Positions 35,378 through 46,976 of a DNA stretch of 64,000 bases are shown here, in pieces. Positions within the stretch are counted from its first letter, which is position 1. The number at the start of each line of letters is the position of its first letter. A program made the position numbers and the translations under genes. The stretch spans positions 72,475,264 to 72,539,263 of the forward strand of contig OX326958.1 in assembly GCA_946800325.1 (NCBI GenBank). The letters are read 5' to 3'. This DNA comes from Luzula sylvatica (lineage: Eukaryota > Streptophyta > Magnoliopsida > Poales > Juncaceae). The notes below the pieces were generated by a model, which searched no databases, was not told the DNA's origin, and saw only the letters and a program-made list of their open reading frames with translations.

Positions 35378-36279
35378 TATTTTTCCAAATTAATTATATT
35401 TTAATCCTTCATTAATTGACAGGTCTTGTTTCATGCTTTCCTAATTGCATGGAGCGTGCAATCATGATAGGTAATTGGAGTATTGGTTTAATCTTTTAAT
35501 TTCATTTTTTTTTAAATTTAGGGTTTTGCCTTTGTTGCAGTTTCTAAATTTTTGACTGAAATTATTGTTATTGAGTTAATGTGAGATTTATCATTTTTTA
35601 TTATGTGATCCTAATTGCAAGGATCTAGGAATTGTGTTTTGTGAATTAGAATGTAGTTGAAATGATGGCATGTAATTGAAATGATATGTAATTAATGTCT
35701 AAATTATTTTTGTATTTGTAATCCATGTAGAAAGGTGATTGTAATTTGTGTTCATGATTTGTAGTTGTATTGTTAATTGTGGAATTAATTTGTGTTATTT
35801 ATTGTATTTAATTCGGTTTTGGATTAAACTGTTAATTCAAAAATATTTTGTATAAGCCTCAATCGGTGCATAGTTGTTTAGCTTGAATTAATAAGGTACT
35901 GCCCAATTACCAGACTAATATCATTTGGCAATAAATGAAACGAGTTAATTAAATGATATTTGTAATCTATTATTTATTTCATATCATTTGGCAATAAAAC
36001 ATGACAAAAACATTTTTATTTGACTAATATCATTGCTTACTGTCTTTCATTGATATGATAATTGGGACGTGTTAATTGACTAATATCATTGCTTACTGTA
36101 TCTCATTGATATGATAATGATATGATAATTGGGACGTGTTAATTGATATGGTAATTCAAACTAAAAATGCAATTTCGAACTTTCAGATTCAAACTAAAAA
36201 TTGACAAATATGAACAAAAATCTCTGATATCGAAGGAAAAAATCTTTTGGCAACTTAAAAGAGTCAAATGCCATATAGA

Positions 36280-36879
36280 TAGGGGTGTCAACGGTTCGGA
36301 TCCGGTTCGGATAGTGGTCATACCAGATCCATATCCATATTGTCGGATCCGGATACGGTTCGGATAATAAACGGATACGGATACGGTTCGGATATTGTCG
36401 GATACGGATACGGATATGGTTCTGTTTCGGATATTAAAACAAATATTATGTTATCATAACGTAACTTAATTTTTAGCTATAAATATATATAATTTGTGAC
36501 ATGAACGATAAATATGATTATATTTAAACATAATTTTACGATTGTGAGTTAAATCATTTACAAATCATTAATTTGTATATGATTTTTCAACTAATATCAT
36601 ATATAATACATAAAAATAATATATAATATGAGTATCCGGATCCGATTTCGGATACTCGAATCTAATTTCGAGTATCCGGATCCTAAAAATATCCGGATCC
36701 GGAACACGGATCCGGTTCCCGCACCAAAACCGAATATCGAATCCGGTTCCGGATCTTAAAATTAGCAACCAGATCCATATCCGGATCCACTCGGATTCGG
36801 ATATTTTTTTCGAATCCGGATATTTTTTCGGATACGGTTCGGGTCGGTTCGGGCAATATCCACACCATTGACATCCCTA
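36280..36879 (+). mobile_element. 0.6-kb hAT-type MITE, copy 1
   Basis: The left end is TAGGGGTGTCAACGGTTCGG and the right end, read inward, TAGGGATGTCAATGGTGTGG. An exact 8-bp duplication, CATATAGA, lies at 36272-36279 and 36880-36887. Both halves are packed with GGATCCGGATACGG-type units that can pair across the element. No transposase. It is related to copies at 37223 and 42154. Confidence 0.92.
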
Positions 36880-37222
36880 CATATAGAGTTATAGTGTTTT
36901 GCTCTCTGTGTGTGTGTGTGTGTGTACGGGTGGGTGTGAGAGTGCTTAGGAGGCGTGTGCAGGATTTGACTTTGACAGCTATGGAAAGGTATCTCTACGA
37001 AGCATGAACACATGAAAAGCTAGAGTATAATCTCTCTCACTTATTTGAAAGCATGGTACGTGAAAAGCTAGATTTGACAGCCCAAATTAGCATGTCGTAA
37101 ATTATTTGCACCTGTTATTCATCCCCCAAATTTTCTCAATTAACTCTTCTCCTCATTAACTGTTAATTCAAATTAATTGATGAGTCCCCCATATATATCC
37201 TTTCTCTCACATCTCTCATAAC
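36880..37222. other. spacer between MITEs with (GT)n
   Basis: A GT-rich microsatellite lies at about 36907-36924. The rest is unassigned AT-rich DNA. Confidence 0.5.
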
Positions 37223-37739
37223 TAGGGATGTCAATGGTGTGGATATTGCCCGAACCGACCCGAACCGTATCCGAAGAAATATCCGGATTCGAAAAAAATA
37301 TCCGGATCCGAGTGGATCCGGATATGGATCTGGTTGCTAATTTTAGGATCCGGAACCGGATTCGATATTCGGTTTTGGTGCGGGAACCGGATCCGTGTTC
37401 CAGATCCGGGTATTTTTTGGATCCGGATACTCGGAACCAGATTCGAGTATCCGGAACCGGATCCGGATACGCATATTATATATTATTTTTATGTATTATA
37501 TTTGATATTAGTTGAAAAATCATATACAAATTAATGATTTGTGAGTGATTTAAACTCACAATCGTAAAATTACGTTTAAATATAATCATATTTATCGTTA
37601 ATGCCACAAATTATATATATTTATAGCTAAAAAGTAAGTTATGTTATGATAACATAGTATTCGTTTTAATATCCGAAAGAGAACCGTATCCGTATCCGTA
37701 TCCGACAATATCCGAACCGTATCCGTATCCGTTTATTAT

Positions 37740-38198
37740 TGATGCGAGGCAAATAAGGCACAAATTTAATGCTTAATTTGGGGATTTTAGCCCTTGTGAA
37801 GAACAATTCTATAAACTTTATTAATCATATTTGAGATAACATGAATATTTCTTCACTAAGTGTGTTTTATTGCTTAATCACATGAATTAGAAGGAAATTC
37901 TGGGAATTTGGAGAGTGTAGTTGTCTCCAACACGTCAAGAGGAGTGAAAACAATATATTACACCGATATATTCGGTACATGAATGAGACGGGAGACAAAC
38001 AATTATCATGGTAGAAACTTACACAAAAGTCTACACGAAAACCACTCAATCCTTAGCCCTTGTCCTGCCCACCTACCTTTGGTGGGAATTACCTCCTTAC
38101 CCCCAATCCTCTCCACCAACTCGTGACCAATAAGAAGACTCCATGAGTGCTATAAATATGACCACAAGGGCCACGAGTTTGGTACGCTCTTTTACGCC

Positions 38199-38243
<45 letters not shown>

Positions 38244-39314
38244 TTAAGCAAGTCCAAGAACTTTCAAGAACACGCAAGAATTGCAACTACGAACGATAAT
38301 TTTCTAAGATCGATCACCGAATAGAAGCTCACTTCATTCGGTGAATCGGTTTACACTTCGACGAAGATCGAGTTGCGAGGATTGAGGCGGAGCTTTCTTC
38401 ATCCGAATCCACGCAAGCAAGGAGTCGAGCATTCTATATTCCACTCGGGAGCTTTCTTCCAATTGGACTTCTTGCAATCTCGAGTTCACTCAACCGGTAC
38501 GAAGCTCTCTTCTATTGACGGGTGAATTGGTACGAAAGGAACGTGTTGTGCGAGTTGCCTAGCTCACTAGCATCTCAAAACAACAAGGAAGGCATCCAAG
38601 ACGAGACTCGGAGCTCAATTCATCTCTCTAGGTGTTTTCTTTCCTTTCTTGTAATTCTTGTAGTTTAAATTCGAATTGGATTTGTGTAAAGAATTCTCGG
38701 TTTAATGAATCTTTAGTTCTTGTTACTTGAATCAAATCTTTGTTAGTGCTTTTACTTGATCTCTTACTTTTAATTACTGCCTTGAACTTAGTCTAAATCT
38801 CCCTTGGTTTAATCTCAAAACAAACCTTCAATTCAATCCTAAATTCAAATTGCAATTTCGAAATCCAGAACTACTTCCGTTATAACGGAATGTGAACTGC
38901 GTTACAACGGACTTAACGGTTTGTACCTGATTTTCAGTCTGTTGATACTCCGTTGTAACGCAACTTAACTCCGTTGTAACGGACCAGTGAGAAAATTCAT
39001 TCGACAGCACTCATACTAGTGCATTGTAACGGACAAACTAGTCCGTTATAACGGATTAACCAATCCGTTATAACGCTACATTTGTCCGTTGTAACGGACT
39101 ATCTCTTTCCGTTATAACGGACTTTTCTCCGTTGTAACGGACGTTCATATCAATCTCTACGTTAGCATAACCCTAATGTCCGTTGTAACGGAACTTAATT
39201 CCGTTGTAACGGACTATCTTCTGTGAATTTTCTTTGTTATTTCTAGTCCATTTTGATCCAAATTTTGACGCAATTGCTCCCCGTGGAACGAATCTATACA
39301 TTTGCCACTGTACA
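37740..39314 (+). mobile_element. 1.6-kb solo LTR nested in the MITE
   Basis: It starts TGATGCGAGG and ends CCACTGTACA with 5-bp duplications ATTAT (37735-37739 and 39315-39319). Inside are a TATA-like CTATAAATATG (about 38150), a CT microsatellite (38201-38239) downstream of it, and an array of TCCGTT(A/G)TAACGGA palindromes (38873-39215). CCGTGGAACGAATCTATA near the 3' end is shared, as complement, with the solo LTR at 23230. No internal retrotransposon sequence remains, so it arose by LTR-LTR recombination. Confidence 0.88.
38873..39215 (+). repeat. array of ~12 TAACGG palindromes in the LTR
   Basis: Units of TCCGTTATAACGGA or TCCGTTGTAACGGA recur roughly every 20-50 bp. The A form is a perfect 14-bp palindrome. 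Each contains two TAACGG/CCGTTA cores, the known plant type-I MYB recognition core. A regulatory role is inferred only. Confidence 0.8.
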
Positions 39315-39443
39315 ATTATCCGAACCGTATCCGGATCCGGGTAATTCCGTATCCGGATCCGTATCCGAAAAAATATATGGATATGGATCTGGTATGACCA
39401 CTATCCGAACCGGATCCGAACCGTTGACACCCATACTCATAAC

Positions 39444-40880
39444 ACACGTGACGTGACACACCCCCACCTCCACAACCACACTCAAACACTAGATTGCCGC
39501 ATACAAACCCTAAGAACTCACTTCTCTCATGTCGCAAATGCAAATACACGATGAAGAAGAACTTATGAGGTTAATTCGGTACTTTTTGAGTTTTTTCAAT
39601 CAATATTTTTAGTATTTGTTGACTTTTTTTATTTATTTAATATTTTGATTGATTTTTTTGTTGTTTATCGAGTATTAACTTGCGATTTCTCGAGTTGTTT
39701 TGGACGATATGCTAAAAAACTAATTAAAAAGAAAAATTAACGCATGCCCCTAAATTTTTGCTAAGACACAATGTTAAACTAATTAATTATTCTTAACTAA
39801 TATTTTATTGATTTTCAAAGAAAATAAAATGACTAGATTAATTATCGTAACGAACTAAATACATTTGCCAGAGTAAGGTATTTGCGACTTGTGCTCTAAA
39901 AATACCATTATTCTTCTCCCTCGAAAGGGCTTTTCATTGTCATTTTTCTCCTTTAACCCAATATCAATAAGAATATTGAATTTAGAAAATATGAGCGAAA
40001 TCAAAAGCCGATTCTTTTTTCTTTTGTTGCAACAAATATGCAATGCCCCTCGAATCATAAATTAACGCATAAATAAAATTTATATTTAAAAATATAGTTA
40101 TGGTAGTTACAACTGGATGAGTTAATAGTGATGTTCTTGAGTGATTAAATTTTAAAAATATAAGAAGCTATGTAATTAGTTTTCTCCAACGTCTTGTGAA
40201 TATTGACAAGCATCAATACAATAGTCATGTTGTATTTTCATGGATAAACTAAAGTTTTTTTTGTATCCTATTATGCTAGTGAATAAAATAAAATCTTATA
40301 TATAAACATGAATCATGCCAGAAGTAATGACTACTTTACTCATGATTTTCTTATTTCAATTCGTCAATATGGCATGACTACTAGCATTTTATGTGAAAAC
40401 TAAATTCACTATTTCTTAGTCCAATTAAACCCAAAAAAAACATGAATTTCAACCAAGAATGATAGCCCAATACGAAGATATCAATATTCAATAAAGTAAC
40501 ATTTTTCCTTCAAACATGGGAAAAAATTATGATTGCATTGCATAAAATCCTAAAAGAAAACAAAATGACTATATAAGTTAAAAAATATTATTTTTTATTT
40601 TTGAGAGCTACCTTGATATTTTTCTTCATTTATATTATACACGAAACCATTTTTCTATTTTGTAGCAGGCAATTAAGAGTTGCACACAGTACCAAGAACT
40701 GTACCTATCACGGTCCATAGGACCATATCCAATATCCAATATCCATATTGGATATGTTTGATTTCCGGGATTTTGATATATTTTGAGGATTTGGGGGTTG
40801 TATTTTGTAATACACAAATCATATAAAATTACAAACATTGAGGATTTTGATACATTTTGATTTCGAAATCAAACTTTAAT
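39444..40880 (+). repeat. segment duplicated at 50930-52610
   Basis: From about 39790 the sequence matches 50940-51120 and 52209-52600 (TTTATTGATTTTCAAAGAAA, TAAGGTATTTGCGACTTGTG, ACTAAATTCACTATTT). The copy here lacks the retro-insertion at 51127-52193 and so serves as its empty site. No gene. Confidence 0.75.
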
Positions 40881-41698
40881 TCCCATGCAGCCTTATCATG
40901 ATCTGAAATAAAATTGCAAATATTATGACAAAAATCGATGGATAAGTTTCTTTTTGTTTTTGCATTTTGGGTTGGTTCTTTTTTATTTTTGTATTTTGGG
41001 TGACCCATGACTATTTATTTGTGTTATCAAATTAGTCTTTTCAATTTCTTGATATGTTGGCAGCCCACATAGTATTCATAGTATTCTTGCCTAGTTTATT
41101 AATTGGGGTGATAGAGGTTTATTTCCTTTGACTAATTCTTGTAGTATTTTGAGACCTTCAGCCCATTTAACATTATTCAATTTGTTTTTTTCGATTGATA
41201 ACTTTAGTCTACATTCAATTACAATTTTTCATTAGCAAATTAGTAACTTTGACTTGCCATTTCGAAGTGTGGAAGGAAAAATATTTTCGAACATTTAAAG
41301 ATATAATCTATAAGTCAAGTTTTGGATTCAAGTTAAACTAGAACTACACACAAGGAAAAACTACCTCTAGCTAGCTAGGAATAAATTATAAAAAAAAGAA
41401 TCCATTTTCTGAATTCTTTAGTCTGGTCTCGTTTTTTTCTTTTTCTTTTTTTTAGGATATGTAAATTATTTTTCCATTTGTGATTTACCATCAACTAATT
41501 AATGATACGAAAATACATTTAGTTTAATGTAAATATATATGGCCGATTCTCAGGCATGAACTGAGATCATGTTTTCTTTAATGCCGCATATTGAATGAGT
41601 ATGAGTTAGTATTAAAATATTTGGGTCATTATGAATTTACGAGCCTAATTCATAATTAACGATGATAGTTAGATTAGTGAATTAAGTTAGTAGTTATG
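40881..41698 (+). repeat. repeat block duplicated at 60790-61480
   Basis: Shared strings include CAGCCCATTTAACATTAT, CGATTGATAACTTTAGTC and CCATTTCGAAGTGTGGAAGG, followed by module B from 41395. No gene. Confidence 0.75.
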
Positions 41699-41832
41699 GT
41701 CAATGGGCCTATAGCCTAGTTGGTTGAGTGTGAGACACAAAAACTCATGTGTTGTGAGAGGTTGTGGGTTCGATTCCCATTGACATCAATGGATGGAGGA
41801 CATATGAGCCTTCTTCATTTATTATCAAAAAA
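41699..41832 (+). mobile_element. tRNA-derived SINE (134 bp)
   Basis: Pol III A box TAGCCTAGTTGG (about 41712-41723) and B box GGTTCGATTCC (about 41768-41778) lie at tRNA-like spacing. The body ends in TTATTATC and a short A-run. A 15-bp duplication, AAGTTAGTAGTTATG, flanks it (41684-41698 and 41833-41847). The paralogous block at 61455-61480 has the unoccupied site. Confidence 0.9.
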
Positions 41833-41847
41833 AAGTTAGTAGTTATG

Positions 41848-42153
41848 TATGTATTAAAAAAATTGGTTCATCCTTATTGAAGCCCCACTTCCAACTTAAA
41901 AATAGAAAAAGAAAACAACAGAGTACATTTTATCTTTAAAAATGGATAACAATATACCCAACATGTATTGAAAAAAAGAAAACAAAAATGAATATATAGA
42001 CCCAACAATTTATACCTTTTAAATTTGGCCTTTTAAAACTTTTTAGACCCAACAATCTATACTATAAATTTGGTCTGTAATTCATTAATAAAATGAAAAA
42101 AGATCAAATAATTGTCAGTTATCAATTGTTGACGGTGAATTTTGGGCTGTGGG
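41848..42153 (+). repeat. repeat modules A and C (left part)
   Basis: This continues the block shared with 61540-61875 and, for module C, with 31260-31370. It ends at GGCTGTGGG, where a hAT MITE has inserted. Confidence 0.7.
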
Positions 42154-42752
42154 TAGGGGTGTCAACGGTTCGGATCCGGTTCGGATAGTGGTCATACCAG
42201 ATCCATATCCATATTGTCGGATTCGGATACGGTTCGGATAATAAACGGATACGGATATGGTTCGGATATTGTCGGATACGGATCAGGATACGGTTCTGTT
42301 TCGGATATTAAAACGGATACTATGTTATTATAACGTAACTTACTTTTTAACTACAAATATATATAATTTGTGACATGAACGATAAATATGATCATATTTA
42401 AACATAATTTTACGATTGTGAGTTGAATCACTTACAAATCATTAATTTGTATATGATTTTTCAACTAATATCAAATATAATACATAAAATAATATGTAAT
42501 ATGAGTATTCGGATCCGGTTTCGGATACTCGAATCTAGTTTCGAGTATCCGGATCCTAAAAATATCCGGATCCGGAACACGGATCCGGTTCCCGCACCAA
42601 AACCGAATATCGAATCCGGTTCCGGATCTTAAAATTAACAACCAGATCCATATCCGGATCCACTCGGATTCGGATATTTTTTTCGAATCCGGATATTTTT
42701 TCGGATACGGTTCGGGTCGGTTCGGGCAATATCCACACCATTGACATCCCTA
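42154..42752 (+). mobile_element. 0.6-kb hAT-type MITE, copy 3
   Basis: Same ends and near-identical body as 36280-36879. The exact 8-bp duplication GCTGTGGG lies at 42146-42153 and 42753-42760. Two unoccupied versions of the site (GGCTGTGGGTCATTTG) exist at about 31363 and 61870. Confidence 0.94.
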
Positions 42753-45384
42753 GCTGTGGGTCATTTGTGTGAGGTTACTTTTTGAAACATGAAATAAAAA
42801 AGTAATTTGGATTATAAAATTAACAAAATACTTAGGAATTGAGTTTAGTAAAAGAAAAAGATACTAACATTTTATTCTTCTTGCATTGTTTGACGTAAAT
42901 ACATCAATTAAACTCAAGTAATCTTGATTTGGAGTGAAATCATTTTTAGTTGATGACTTCTCATTGTAGCATTTTTGTATCGAACAAATATATACCCATT
43001 AATATTTTGTATGACATTGACAAATATATACCCATCATCCACTTTCTACGTCAAAAGAAGTCAATACTTGTGATTAAAACTTACAACCTATAACCTACAT
43101 TCACTTTCTGTATCAACATTATTTCACCGAGTTACATTATTTCAAACTAATAATTTCTCATACAAAGTTCTTTAAATACATATATTAAATAAATAAGGTG
43201 TTTAATAATATAGAGGGTACTGTTATATTGTTATCGTTGTATTAACCGAATGTTAAGAAATATATATACCTCTTCTTTAGGTGATGAAGTTTTACCTATG
43301 AATAGAATCAGAATGCATTTGTGCTAAGGGGAGACTTTAATGTCCAACCTTGTTTTTTCTTCCATTTCATGCTTTGTTTTTTTTTATATTAAACCAACAA
43401 ATTCACCTAAATTATGAACATAAACAATAATACTATATTCCCACTTATATGTGATTAGGATAGAAATGTGAATTGCTGAGCTTTGAGGACCGAATTGCAA
43501 ACAGATCCAACACGAAAACTGAGAGAGAACTGGAACCTTGGAATCAATCGAGGACAAGTGGCTAGTTCGTGATCTGAATCTAGGGAACTCCAGAACTATT
43601 ATTTTGTTACATCAATTTTCAGTTGATATTGCATGAGTATGAGTATCATGCATTATTTGCTTGTTCAACAGCTCATCATGCAGAAAAATAAAATAAAATC
43701 TTATGTGCACAGCATTATTATTGAAGTCCACTTTCAACTTAAAAATCGAAAACGGGGGCCCAATAAATAGAGTCGATAAAGTTAATTTTGTCTTTAAAAA
43801 TGTATTGCAAAAGAAAATAAATATATAGATCAAAAAAGAAAAATGAAAAAAAAATGTATTTATAATTTATGATTTATGATTTGCTTCTTCTCTATATTTT
43901 CATTCGAGCCCATATCTGTATCAAAAAAAAATCTGGCCAAGGAATTTGTAAGACAATTTTGCAATTATCCAATAAAAACACTTGATAAAATAGGATGAAC
44001 AACAATCAAATTCAAAGTACAATCATAACCAAATCATAAATCTATAGTAAAAATGAATTTAGAAACATTAGAAAAATCTATACTTTTGTTATCCTAATTA
44101 CATAAATAAAAAATGTTAAATATATTAATTAACAATCGGATACATATCAATTAATAAGAAAATACATATCAATTAACGGCTAATGATATGTTGTTCGAAT
44201 GTTGAAGATTATTTGGGAGATGATTTGCAAGGTCTTGTGAAATAATGATGTATTATGTAGTCGTTAAAAATGTAGATGATATGTTATGAGAACAAAGTAA
44301 AATTTTCCTAAAAAAATACAAGCCTACTTGGGTTGACAATTACATCCTATGTATCATTAAATTAATAATTAATCATCCAAATAATTAACAAAAATAATTA
44401 ATCATCCAAATTTTCCTAATTTCTCTCCAACATCCTCTGTATCATCAAATTAATAATTAATCATCCAAATAATTAACAAAAATACACTTTATTAATAATT
44501 AATTAATATATAATTAAAGTGCGTATGCACTAACAAATCTTAATTAATAACTAGTAAATGTTAATCAGATGTTCTTTTATTAATGATTTTGTTAATTAAT
44601 CATTAATTAATTGTTAATTGGTGAATTATAGGATGTGACGGAGGTAACCAGGACGCACGATAAAATTACCCTAAATATAAATGGAGAGGAATGGAAAGAA
44701 GACAAGTATAAAGCCGTTTTTGTCTTTATCTGATTTTGCATGATATATAATTTTTTTTTTCGACAATAAGGCCCCTAAATCATCTTATTTATAAAACTTT
44801 AGAGAACTCGGTACATAATTAAGTATTAGTTAACCTATTTTTCTTTTATTATTCTTGAACCTAACGAGATATAATTTTTTTTTCTGAAAGGAACAACGTG
44901 CTCTAGCGACCCTTAATTTATTATAAGTAGTAATATATTACAAGTACGATTATATCAATTTAAACCAAGCTCCAAAATTTAAACATCAAATTTTTTTTGG
45001 AGCAATAAAATCAACATTTTAGCTTTCTTGTTGTTTCTTATTGAATATGTGATTATTTAGTTCTTTCCAAATACACCATATAGTGTTGAAGCTTCTCCCA
45101 TAGTTGTTATTCCCTTGTTATTTTTCTTAAAAGTGGCGAAGCGTCTTTCATAATTGTGGTTCTGATACTCGTGTTTACTTACGGGCGTCGCAAGTCTCGG
45201 TTTATACATGGGTATATGTTTGATACCCAAGATAAGTTGATAGAGCTAAAAAAACATGAACGGGAGCTTGGATTAGGACATGTCAAGTTGAGTGAAATTA
45301 ATATATTATTGTTAAAATGTTTTGGAATCAATAAAATAAATCTTGAATTATTTGAAAACTGAATTTTCATAAAATCGGATGATT
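42753..45384. repeat. module C remainder, further repeats, then unassigned AT-rich DNA
   Basis: 42761-43140 matches 61880-62265. 43600-44060 matches parts of 34140-34400 and 49965-50230. From 44060 to 45384 only AT-rich DNA is seen; TTAATCATCCAAATAATTAA-like phrases near 44360 and 44450 are repeated. Confidence 0.55.
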
Positions 45385-45645
45385 CGAAATCAAGCTGCGT
45401 CCGAAAATCAAAATAACCAAGACCCGAAAATCGAAACTATCCGAAAACCGAAACGATCCGGAATCGAATGATCCAAAAATCGAAACGATTCGGAACTGTA
45501 TGATTCGAAAATCGAAATGACCCGAACGACCCGCAATCCGAACGTTCCGTAACTCGAACTACCCGATGATCCAAACAACTCGAAAATCGAAACGACTCGA
45601 ATCTGAAATGATCTGATTCGAACCCAATCCGACCCGCCGGATTGT
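45385..45645 (+). repeat. degenerate short-unit array (CCGAAAATCGAAAC)
   Basis: Many imperfect units of GATCCGAAAATCGAAACGA type fill about 260 bp. They produce no meaningful protein. The array resembles the CCGAACC-rich arms of the hAT MITEs in composition, but no termini were found. 45646-46227 shows nothing further. Confidence 0.6.
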
Positions 45646-46227
45646 CACGTCGTCTTACGATATGTTTTTCTTACTTAATGCATAATTAACACGTTATTTT
45701 TTTTATATGCAACAGGACATTCGATGTGACATATCTACAAATTTTATTTTGCAATAACAACAAATATTTCTTAGATATTTTGTTGAAACTTATGAATATT
45801 TTTAATGTGTGAATAAATATATTTGAAAATAAAAAAGATATTTTATTGTTTTAAGAGGCAAGTATTTGGAGCTGTTCACCAACTAGGCAACTAGGAACTA
45901 AGCGGTGTAGATAGGGCCCAGGCTCTTTGGACTTTGGACCATTGCATTTTTCTTTGGAACAATATACTTCCTTTCCAAACTTATCTCAATAGATTTTCAT
46001 GAGGTAACAAAATTAATTAATTGATAGAACTAAATATTTATTGACACCTTTAATTAATATGTCAACCATTTATAAAATATTAATATTAATACACATTAAT
46101 TGATGTGTTAATTCAATTGTTAACCAAATCAATTAATAATGTTAATCAATTCATTAATTTTCTCTAGTCAACTCATCAAATAATAATGCTTTTCGTGTTT
46201 GTGGGGCTGGATATATAACCCATTATA

Positions 46228-46855
46228 TCTTATATATAAATCAAACAAATTTTTTGCAATTCTAAGCCTCCACGTCATCAAGGACTTTTGTATAAAAAAA
46301 CTATTTTTTAAATTTATATTTTGGTCTTTTTTATTTACATTTTGATCCTTTTTTATTTATATTTTGATCCTTTTTTGCATTTTGAACCTTTTTTTTCTTA
46401 TTTTACATTTTGGTCATTTTTTACATTTGATCTTTTTTTCTTATTTTACGTACATATTAAAATTTATTTACATTTTGGTCATTTTTATTTACATTTCGGT
46501 CTTTTTTTTACATTTTGATCTTTTTTTTTTATTTTACATTTTGGTTATTTTCTACATTTGGTCTTTTTTTCCTATTTTACATACATATTAAAATTTGCGA
46601 ATATGTCATGATTATATTAATCGATTTTAGAAGCACCTGAACAAATGCTATTTATGCAAATTATAGTAGAAAATAATATCCGTGATAGACTAATTTCATG
46701 AACCTTGTACATCTATTGACATCATGATATTTGCAAACATGTCATGATTAGATTAATTTAGTTCAAACGCATGCGCGTTAATTCACACACGCGTTAATTC
46801 TATTTAAATAATTATACAAAAAACATCCCGTGCTATTGCGCGGGGATAAAGCTAG
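46228..46855 (+). mobile_element. non-autonomous Helitron 1 (628 bp)
   Basis: The 5' end is TCTTATATATAAATC after an A. The 3' end is a hairpin CCCGTGC-TATT-GCGCGGG followed by GATAAAGCTAG and then T: the Helitron rule of 5'-TC, hairpin, CTAG-3' inserted between A and T with no duplication. The body holds a TTTACATTTTGGTC minisatellite (about 46315-46600). Nearly the same ends recur at 57467-58140. It stops 121 bp before the start codon of P450 gene 3. Confidence 0.9.
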
Positions 46856-46901
46856 TTTTCCTTTAATTTCGCAGAAACTTGTAAATTCCTATCTTTCCAC
46901 C

Positions 46902-46910
46902 TTATATAAT
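46902..46910 (+). promoter_or_regulatory. candidate TATA box of P450 gene 3
   Basis: TTATATAAT lies 67-75 bases upstream of the start codon at 46977 and 46 bases beyond the Helitron end. It is the only TATA-like string in the short host sequence between them. Confidence 0.5.
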
Positions 46911-46976
46911 TACAAGGCATGGCGATTTACTATTTTTCAAAACAAAAAAAAGATCTGAACCCGATCAGAAGTCACT

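Larger units (their letters stand above)
37223..39435 (-). mobile_element. hAT-type MITE, copy 2, split by a solo LTR
   Basis: The same family as 36280-36879 in opposite orientation: it starts TAGGGATGTCAATGGTGTGG and ends CCGTTGACACCCATA. An exact 8-bp duplication, CTCATAAC, lies at 37215-37222 and 39436-39443. Removing the LTR and one ATTAT copy leaves about 0.63 kb. Confidence 0.9.

Noticed and set aside
36568..37515. Open frames rich in RIRI/DPDP repeats on both strands, repeated at 42430-42747
   Set aside because: They fall inside hAT MITEs and come from GGATCCGGATACGG units; not protein genes.
38873..39215. CRISPR-like spaced repeats
   Set aside because: Short palindromes with irregular 20-50 bp spacing inside a plant LTR; spacers are not of constant length and the genome is eukaryotic.
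41702..41790. A true tRNA gene
   Set aside because: A and B boxes are good, but the sequence cannot fold as a full cloverleaf, ends in an A-run and has a 15-bp target duplication: a SINE.
46321..46591. Phe/Leu-rich membrane-like frames here and at 57558-57785 and 58747-59602
   Set aside because: They translate the TTTACATTTTGGTCC minisatellites of the Helitrons; repetitive in all frames.
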